Both the position numbers and the translations under genes were made by a program. Under the pieces are notes generated by a model. That model saw only the letters and a program-made list of their open reading frames with translations. It was not told where the DNA came from and did not search any database. Of a stretch of DNA of 24,683 nt, positions 17,000 to 24,683 are shown in pieces. The first letter of the stretch is position 1. Each line of letters starts with the position of its first letter. This DNA comes from Aphodovivens avicola. Its GTDB lineage: Bacteria; Actinomycetota; Coriobacteriia; Coriobacteriales; Eggerthellaceae. The stretch covers positions 1-24,683 of the forward strand of contig DVGW01000047.1 of assembly GCA_018712515.1 (NCBI GenBank), in the 5' to 3' direction.

Positions 17000-17254
17000 T
17001 TAGTCGAGAAGCTCCACATCGACCTGCGCGCCCGAACGCGCGGCGGCGGCGCGGGCGAGCGTGCGAATGGATTTGATGATGCGGCCCTGACGGCCGATAA
17101 CCTTGCCGGCATCCTCCTCGTTCACGCGCATCTCGACGAGGATGGAGCCATCCTCGTCCTCGGATGCGGAGATCTCGAGGTCATCCGGGAACTCGATCAG
17201 CGGCAAGACGATGGCCTCGACCAGGCCGACGATGTTCTCCGTCTGCTCGGACAT
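17000..17254 (-). CDS. khpA: KH-domain RNA-binding protein KhpA
   Basis: This 84-residue protein has a single type II KH domain. EEDAGKVIGRQGRIIKSIRT carries the RNA-binding GxxG loop (G-R-Q-G), followed by the helix LARAAAARSG. KhpA proteins bind diverse RNAs and act with KhpB in cell-envelope and division control in Gram-positives. Its place between rpsP and rimM is the conserved family location. ATG 17254 was chosen because it matches the family length; the frame stays open further upstream through rpsP without resemblance to KhpA. The gene begins 5 bases after the rpsP stop and ends exactly where rimM starts. Confidence 0.93.
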   Translation of the reverse strand: MSEQTENIVGLVEAIVLPLIEFPDDLEISASEDEDGSILVEMRVNEEDAGKVIGRQGRIIKSIRTLARAAAARSGAQVDVELLD

Positions 17255-17259
17255 GGCGC

Positions 17260-17505
17260 TTACGCGTTCTCGCGAGCCTGCTTGAGAAGACGGGCGACCG
17301 TGTCGGTGGGCTGGGCGCCGTTGCTGATCCACTGGTCGACCTTCTCCATGTCGAACTTGACCATCGCGGGCTCGGTGCACGGGTTGTAACGGCCGACCTC
17401 GTCGATGAAACGGCCGTCGCGCGGAGCGCGGGAATCGGCGACGACGATGCGGTAGTACGGACGCTTCTTGGCACCGTGGCGGGCCAGGCGAATCTTCACT
17501 GCCAT
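17260..17505 (-). CDS. rpsP: 30S ribosomal protein bS16
   Basis: This 81-residue ribosomal protein of the small subunit begins MAVKIRLARHGAKKRPYYRI, the family signature, followed by VVADSRAPRDGRFIDEVGRY and NP. The mid-region DKVDQWISNGAQPTDTV-like stretch (here EKVDQWISNGAQPTDTV) is also typical. Length is normal. AAGGAG lies 8 bases before ATG 17505. It heads the rpsP-khpA-rimM-trmD operon, with a probable promoter in the 123-base gap after ffh. Confidence 0.98.
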   Translation of the reverse strand: MAVKIRLARHGAKKRPYYRIVVADSRAPRDGRFIDEVGRYNPCTEPAMVKFDMEKVDQWISNGAQPTDTVARLLKQARENA

Positions 17506-17539
17506 GAATATGACTCCTTTTTGCTACTTACCACTACTC

Positions 17540-17566
17540 ATTATCTGCAGGTTGCGAATCGTGCAA
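17540..17566 (-). promoter_or_regulatory. Possible promoter of the rpsP operon
   Basis: On the minus strand TTGCAC (17561-17566) is followed by GATAAT (17540-17545). The spacer is only 15 bases, which is short, but both boxes match well and start-site position would give a leader of about 28 nt. Cotranscription from ffh is also possible. Confidence 0.42.
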
Positions 17567-17628
17567 CCCGATCCGCGAAAACAGCAATTGCCGATTTTAC
17601 GGCGAACACGCCGGTTTGGCAAGCCGGT

Positions 17629-19047
17629 TTACTGGTTCATCATATCTTGGAGCTGTTTGAGGTCGGAGGGACGCAAACCGCCCAGGCCGGGGAGCCCGCG
17701 GCGCTTCATCCGCTTGCCCTTCTTGCCCTTGCGGCCGCGGCCGGCCATCATCTCCTCGGCCGCCGGCATCATCTTCTTCATCATCTTCTTGGTCTCGTTG
17801 AACTTCTTGATGACCTGGTTGACGTCGGTGACCGTCACGCCGGCGCCGCGCGCGATGCGGGCGCGGCGGCTGCCGTTGAGGATGTCGGGCTTGGCGCGCT
17901 CCTCCTTGGTCATGGAGTGGATGACGACCTCCATGTGGTCGAGCGCCTTCTCGTCGACCTGGCCCGACGCCATCGCCTTGTCGCCGCCGGGCAGCGCCGA
18001 GATGAGCTTGGCGATGCCGCCCATCTTGCGGATCTGGCGGTTCATGTCGATGAAGTCGTCGAGGGTGATCGTGCTTTTGGCCACGTGCTCGGCGAGCTGG
18101 GCCTCCTGCTCCTCCTGCTGGACGCGCACGGCGGACTCGATCAGGCTGATCACGTCGCCCATGCCCAGGATGCGCTTGGCCATGCGGTCGGGATGGAACT
18201 CCTCGAGCGAATCGGGCTTCTCGCCCGAGCTCGTGAACATGATCGGCTTGCCCGTGACCTCCTTGATCGACAGCGCGCCGCCGCCGCGGGCGTCGCCGTC
18301 CATCTTGGACATGATCACGCCGTCGAAGTCGACGCGCTCGGCGAACGCGCCCGCCACGTTGACGACGTCCTGGCCGGTCATGGCGTCGACGACCATCAGC
18401 ACCTGGTCGGGATCGACGGCGTCCTTGATGGCCTGGGCCTCCTCCATCATCTCCTCGTCGACGTGCAGGCGGCCCGCCGTGTCCACGATGACCACGTCGC
18501 GCAGGTTGTCGATCGCGTCCTGGACGCCCTCCTTGGCGATCTTGACCGGATCGACGCCGTCGCCGCGGTACACGCGCACGCCGATCTCGCCGCCGAGCGT
18601 CTCCAGCTGGTCGGCCGCCGCGGGGCGGTAGACGTCGCACGCGACGAGCAGGGGGCTGTGGTTCTGCTGCTTCAAGCGGTACGCGAGCTTGGCCGCCGCC
18701 GTCGTCTTGCCCGAGCCCTGAAGGCCCACGAGCATGATGACGTTGGGGATGCGGTTGTCGGCCAGCGTGAGCTTGGCCTGGTCGCGGCCGAGCAGCGCGG
18801 TGAGCTCGTCCATGACGATCTTGACGACGTTCTGCGCGGGCGTGAGCGAATCCATCACCTCGGCGGCGAGGCAGCGCTCCTTGGTGCGCGCGATGAACTC
18901 CTTGACGACCTTGAAGTTGACGTCGGCCTCCAAAAGCGCGAGGCGGATCTCGCGCATCGCGGCGTTGATGTCCTCCTCGGTCAGGCGCCCCTTGCCGCGC
19001 AGGCCGGAGAAGATGCTCTGCAAGCGGTTGGAAAGGTTCTCTAACAT
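17629..19047 (-). CDS. ffh: Signal recognition particle GTPase Ffh
   Basis: This 472-residue protein binds SRP RNA and signal sequences and, with FtsY, delivers nascent membrane proteins to the translocon. The N domain (about 1-90) leads into the G domain with P-loop VGLQGSGKTTAAAKLA (107-122), DVYRPAAADQLE, DTAGRLHVD and MSKMDGDARGGGALS. The Met-rich M domain (about 330-472) includes MASGQVDEKALDHMEVVIHS, the RNA-binding NGSRRARIARGAG, and MMKKMMPA. The Gly-Leu-rich C-terminus GLPGLGGLRPSDL is typical. AGGAG lies 8-9 bases before ATG 19047. It lies between uvrA and rpsP on the same strand. Confidence 0.98.
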   Translation of the reverse strand: MLENLSNRLQSIFSGLRGKGRLTEEDINAAMREIRLALLEADVNFKVVKEFIARTKERCLAAEVMDSLTPAQNVVKIVMDELTALLGRDQAKLTLADNRIPNVIMLVGLQGSGKTTAAAKLAYRLKQQNHSPLLVACDVYRPAAADQLETLGGEIGVRVYRGDGVDPVKIAKEGVQDAIDNLRDVVIVDTAGRLHVDEEMMEEAQAIKDAVDPDQVLMVVDAMTGQDVVNVAGAFAERVDFDGVIMSKMDGDARGGGALSIKEVTGKPIMFTSSGEKPDSLEEFHPDRMAKRILGMGDVISLIESAVRVQQEEQEAQLAEHVAKSTITLDDFIDMNRQIRKMGGIAKLISALPGGDKAMASGQVDEKALDHMEVVIHSMTKEERAKPDILNGSRRARIARGAGVTVTDVNQVIKKFNETKKMMKKMMPAAEEMMAGRGRKGKKGKRMKRRGLPGLGGLRPSDLKQLQDMMNQ

Positions 19048-19070
19048 GCGGTGGTCTCCTTGTCGTGCAC

Positions 19071-19089
19071 GCCCCGCACGGCGCGGGGC
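19071..19089 (-). terminator. Hairpin after uvrA
   Basis: GCCCCGC (19071-19077) pairs with GCGGGGC (19083-19089) around 5 bases. It lies 32 bases past the uvrA stop on the minus strand and is followed by GTGCACGACAAGG, so there is no T-tract. It could be a weak or factor-dependent terminator before ffh. Confidence 0.45.
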
Positions 19090-19120
19090 GGAATCGTCTG
19101 GAGGTGATTATAGCCGAGGG

Positions 19121-22009
<2,889 letters not shown>

Positions 22010-22160
22010 CGATCCTACCTGCACTTTCCCTATCGGCTCTGCGCGTTTCCGCGCGAAATCGGTTCCTTGGCGCGCGGCGGTTCGCGCGCAGCTCTTGATT
22101 GTACCGCTTCCCCGCCCCGCGCCCCTCCGCGCATTTTCACGCACGCAGTCCGCCACGGAG

Positions 22161-22174
22161 AAAACATATGTTCG
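22161..22174 (-). promoter_or_regulatory. SOS (LexA/DinR-type) operator upstream of uvrA
   Basis: On the minus strand the site reads CGAACATATGTTTT. It matches the Gram-positive/actinobacterial LexA consensus CGAACATATGTTCG at 12 of 14 positions, with one half-site perfect. It is the only such site I noticed and it lies upstream of uvrA, a classical SOS gene. The distance to the start codon (about 150 bases) implies a long leader. Confidence 0.72.
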
Positions 22175-22225
22175 TATGGTTGCGCGACTGACGGGATATG
22201 CGACGGCGGAAGCGCGATGGCCCGG

Positions 22226-22337
22226 GCGTGCAACAGCGAACGCGCGATGGCCGCGGGCGCGGGACGCGGCGCGCGAGCCGATCCCTAGCGTGCGACAGTG
22301 GATGCGCGATGGGCCGGGCGCGGGACGCGGTGCGCGA
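22226..22337. repeat. GC-rich imperfect direct repeat (about 50 bp, two copies plus partials)
   Basis: Copy one is 22226-22276 and copy two 22288-22337, about 80% alike, each containing GCGTGC-ACAG, then GCGCGATGG, then GGGCGCGGGACGCGG. Fragments of the same unit continue on both sides (GCGCGATGGCCCGGGCG near 22212; GGGTGCGGGACGCGGCGCGC near 22363). The period is about 62 bases. No function is evident. Confidence 0.6.
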
Positions 22338-22384
22338 TGGCCGCGGACGCGGGACGGCCCCGGGTGCGGGACGCGGCGCGCGCC

Positions 22385-23344
22385 CTACCCGCGCGGATGG
22401 GCCTGGTGGTGGACTTCCTTCAGGCGCGCGGCGCTCACATGCGTGTAGATCTGCGTCGTCGAAAGGCTCGCATGCCCGAGCATCTCCTGGACGCTGCGCA
22501 GATCGGCGCCCCCGTTGAGCAGATCGGTGGCGAAGGTGTGGCGCATGTCGTGCGGGGAGAAGGTGGGATCGACCCCCGCCTGCGCCAACGTGCGCTTGAA
22601 CATCCGGCGGATCGCGTCGGTCGAATAGCGCCCGCCCCGGTCGGAGACGAAGAAAAGGGGCTCCTCCGAGAAGCCCAGAAGCTTAGGACGCGCGTACAGC
22701 GCGTAGGCGCGCAGCGACGAGACGGCCATATCATGCAGCGGGATGATCCGCTCCTTCGATCCCTTTCCGAACACCTTCACCTGGCGCTGCTCGAAATCGA
22801 CGTTTGCGACGAGCAGCGCGGAGGCCTCCGAAACGCGCGCGCCGCATGCGTAGAGGAACTCGAGCAGGGCCTGGTCGCGTATATCGGACGGCGTCCTTTC
22901 GCCGTCGGCGTTCCGCTCGCCGGACGGCGCGTGGACGGAGAGGATGCGCGCCATGTCGGCGGGGCTGATGACGCGCGGGAGCTTGCGGCCGAGGCGCGGG
23001 CCCTGCAGCGCGCTCACGGGATCGGACGGCGCGAGGCCGGCGGCCATCAGCCAGCGGAAGAACGCGCGCAGCGCGGAGAGCCGCCGGTTGACCGTGGTGC
23101 GGCTGTACTGGGCGCGGTCGAGCTCGCCGAGGTAGCGGCGCAGATCGCGATGGGTCGCCGCGATCGGGTCGATCCCGCGGCGCGCCGCCCAGCGGAGGTA
23201 GTCGGACACGTCGATCCGGTAGGCGCGCGACGTGTGCTCCGACAGGCCGCGCTCGGCCCTCAGAGACGCGCAGAAACGCTCGGCGAGCGCCTCAGCATCC
23301 GAGGATCCGGCGTCGCAGGCGCCCTCATCGTGCGGCCGGCTCAT
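22385..23344 (-). CDS. xerC: Tyrosine recombinase XerC/XerD type
   Basis: This 319-residue site-specific recombinase resolves chromosome dimers at dif during segregation. The N-terminal SAM-like core-binding domain (about 18-105) has GLSEHTSRAYRIDVSDYLRW and NRRLSALRAFFRWL. The catalytic domain contains all expected residues: R170 (CGARVSEA), K197 (GKGSKERIIPL), H265-x2-R268 (HDMRHTFAT), H291 (LGHASLSTTQIYTHV) and nucleophile Y300. ATG 23344 overlaps the trmFO stop as ATGA, showing translational coupling. The frame is open further upstream but inside trmFO. The order trmFO-xerC matches the Firmicutes trmFO-codV arrangement, which is why xerC was preferred over xerD; sequence alone does not settle this. 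Confidence 0.9.
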   Translation of the reverse strand: MSRPHDEGACDAGSSDAEALAERFCASLRAERGLSEHTSRAYRIDVSDYLRWAARRGIDPIAATHRDLRRYLGELDRAQYSRTTVNRRLSALRAFFRWLMAAGLAPSDPVSALQGPRLGRKLPRVISPADMARILSVHAPSGERNADGERTPSDIRDQALLEFLYACGARVSEASALLVANVDFEQRQVKVFGKGSKERIIPLHDMAVSSLRAYALYARPKLLGFSEEPLFFVSDRGGRYSTDAIRRMFKRTLAQAGVDPTFSPHDMRHTFATDLLNGGADLRSVQEMLGHASLSTTQIYTHVSAARLKEVHHQAHPRG

Positions 23345-24683
23345 CGCCCGCCGTCCCGATCCGGCAGGGCGAGCCCCGCCTCGGCGAGGTCGTCGAGATA
23401 GCCGGCGAGCGCAAGGGCGCCCCGCTCGGCATAGGCGGCGTAGCGTTCGCGCTTGTTCCTGATCTGCGGATCGAAGGGGACGAGGATGCCGAAGTTGACG
23501 TGGGAGGGCTGGTAGTCGATCGTCGCGGGATCGGTCGCATAGGCGAGAAGCGCCCCGTACGCGGTGTCGCGCGGAAGCTTCGGCGCGGTCGCGCCGCGAA
23601 GCTCGGCGGCGACGGCGATGGCGGCGTGCAAGCCCGCGCGGATCGCCTCGCAGTAGCCTTCGGTCCCCGCAAGCTGCCCGGCGACGTGCACGGGCACGCC
23701 GAGCGCACGGGAGGGCTCGGCGAACAGCAGGTTCGCATCGAGCAGGCGCGGGGCATCCAAAAACGTGTTGCGGTGCATCACGCCGTAGCGCGCGAACTCG
23801 GCCTCCTCGAGGCCCGGGATCATGCGGAAGACACGGCGCTGCTCGGGGAACGTGAGGTTGGTCTGGAAGCCGACGAGGTTGTAGCTTTGGCCCTGAGCGT
23901 CCTCGGCGCGCAGCTGCACCGCAGCCCACGGGCGCCTCCCCGTGCGCGGATCCGTGAGCCCGACGGGCTTGAGCGTGCCGAAGCGCGGGGCGTCATGGCC
24001 CTTGCGCGCGATCTCCTCGATCGGCTGGCAGGCCTGGAAGAGGTCCTTCGATTCGAAATCGCGCATAATGACGCGCTTGGCTTCGACGAGCTCCGCGATG
24101 AAGGCGTCGTACTCCTCCCGCGAGAACGGGGCGTTGAGGTAGTCGCCCGCCCCCGCCTCGGCGTCCTCGTAGCGGCTCTGGCGGAACAGCTTGCCCATGT
24201 CGAGCGAATCCGCCATCACGATGGGGGCGGCGGCGTCGTAGAACGCCAGATGCTCGCCTCCCGCGTACCGCGCCAGATCGTCGGCGAGCGCATCGGAGGT
24301 GAGGGGGCCGGTCGCCAGGATGACGGCGGAGGACCCGCGCGCCTCCTCGGCGAGCGAGCGCGCCTCGCGCCGCTCAAGCTCGATGAGCGGGTGCGCCTCG
24401 ACCTCCCGGGTGGCGGCTTCGGAGAACGCCACGCGATCGACCGCGAGGGCGCCGCCCGCGGGGACGGCGCTCTCGCGCGCGAAGGCGTACAGGCGCGAAC
24501 CGAGCGCGTCGAGCTCGTGCTTGAGCATGCCCGCGGCGCTGTCGGGCTTCATGCTTTTCAGTGAGTTGGAGCACACCAGCTCGGCGAGCCCGTCGGTCTT
24601 GTGCACGGGCGTGGGGGTTTCGGGGCGCATCTCGACGAGCCTGACCGCGATTCCGCGATCGGCGAGCTGCAGCGCGGCCTCCG
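23341..24683 (-). CDS. trmFO: Methylenetetrahydrofolate-tRNA-(uracil-5-)-methyltransferase, N-terminus beyond window
   Basis: This FAD enzyme methylates U54 of tRNA (T-loop) using methylenetetrahydrofolate. The window edge cuts the 5' end. Reading in from 24682 the frame is EAALQLADRGIAVRLVEMRPE, so only about 15 residues with the initial GxGxxG FAD motif are missing, and the ATG at 24630 is internal. Two conserved Cys sites are present: AELVCSNSLKS and FQACQPIEEIA, which correspond to Cys53 and Cys226 of B. subtilis TrmFO. Further family stretches are FQTNLTFPEQRRVFRMIPGL, RYGVMHRNTFLDAP, and AGQLAGTEGYCEA. It overlaps xerC by 4 bases (ATGA). topA is the usual next neighbour upstream, beyond the window. 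Confidence 0.95.
   Translation of the reverse strand, partial: EAALQLADRGIAVRLVEMRPETPTPVHKTDGLAELVCSNSLKSMKPDSAAGMLKHELDALGSRLYAFARESAVPAGGALAVDRVAFSEAATREVEAHPLIELERREARSLAEEARGSSAVILATGPLTSDALADDLARYAGGEHLAFYDAAAPIVMADSLDMGKLFRQSRYEDAEAGAGDYLNAPFSREEYDAFIAELVEAKRVIMRDFESKDLFQACQPIEEIARKGHDAPRFGTLKPVGLTDPRTGRRPWAAVQLRAEDAQGQSYNLVGFQTNLTFPEQRRVFRMIPGLEEAEFARYGVMHRNTFLDAPRLLDANLLFAEPSRALGVPVHVAGQLAGTEGYCEAIRAGLHAAIAVAAELRGATAPKLPRDTAYGALLAYATDPATIDYQPSHVNFGILVPFDPQIRNKRERYAAYAERGALALAGYLDDLAEAGLALPDRDGGR

Larger units (their letters stand above)
22010..22384. other. uvrA-xerC spacer
   Basis: No gene is supported in these 375 bases. Nearest uvrA is a leader of about 150 bases. Next is an SOS-type operator (22161-22174), then a very GC-rich stretch (22200-22384) made of degenerate direct repeats. 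That stretch begins after the xerC stop on the minus strand. No clear terminator with T-tract was found. Confidence 0.65.

Noticed and set aside
22010..22156. An N-terminal extension of UvrA to a GTG at 22156
   Set aside because: UvrA proteins start with the IxIxGAREHNLKN segment reached from ATG 22009. The extension is Arg-rich and unlike the family.

Overview
The window is a GC-rich bacterial chromosome segment. Gene content and small-protein families suggest class Coriobacteriia (Actinomycetota), most likely Eggerthellaceae. The clues are an acetylene-hydratase-like molybdopterin or tungstopterin enzyme related to gut catechol dehydroxylases, small zinc-ribbon proteins starting Met-Cys, alpha/beta glycyl-tRNA synthetase, and pyruvate phosphate dikinase with its regulator. 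This placement is inferred from protein character; no database was searched.

Left part (1-4640). A tmRNA gene (ssrA) lies on the minus strand with its own promoter and a terminator hairpin. About 300 bases further on, a plus-strand cassette begins: a 743-residue DMSO-reductase-superfamily enzyme, a 71-residue helix-hairpin-helix-like protein and a 69-residue zinc-ribbon protein. A TetR-type regulator follows. A second small Cys-rich zinc-ribbon gene faces it on the minus strand. This is the accessory, substrate-specific part of the window. The enzyme has no Tat signal and no visible electron-transfer subunit, so it is probably cytoplasmic.

Middle (4640-9600). A two-gene minus-strand unit encodes a DUF1847-type Cys-rich protein and MtnA (methylthioribose-1-phosphate isomerase). 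A 316-base spacer follows with a GC terminator hairpin and AT-rich REP-like hairpins. Next comes ppdK, preceded on the same strand by the gene for its regulatory kinase/phosphorylase and an unrecognised polytopic membrane protein.

Right part (11500-24683). This is a housekeeping block, all on the minus strand. In transcription order it reads trmFO (cut by the window edge), xerC-like recombinase, uvrA, ffh, rpsP, khpA, rimM, trmD, lepB, glyQ, glyS. It covers tRNA modification, translation, protein targeting and secretion, and DNA repair. An SOS (LexA/DinR-type) box lies upstream of uvrA. Two things are unusual. The trmD gene carries an in-frame segment bounded by a perfect 23-bp inverted repeat. 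The rplS gene, usually next to trmD, is not between trmD and lepB.

The best candidates for something new are the oxidoreductase/small-protein/TetR cassette, the palindromic insertion inside trmD, and the REP-like hairpins next to ppdK. Many long open frames lie antisense to real genes. They are by-products of GC-rich codon usage and are not annotated.
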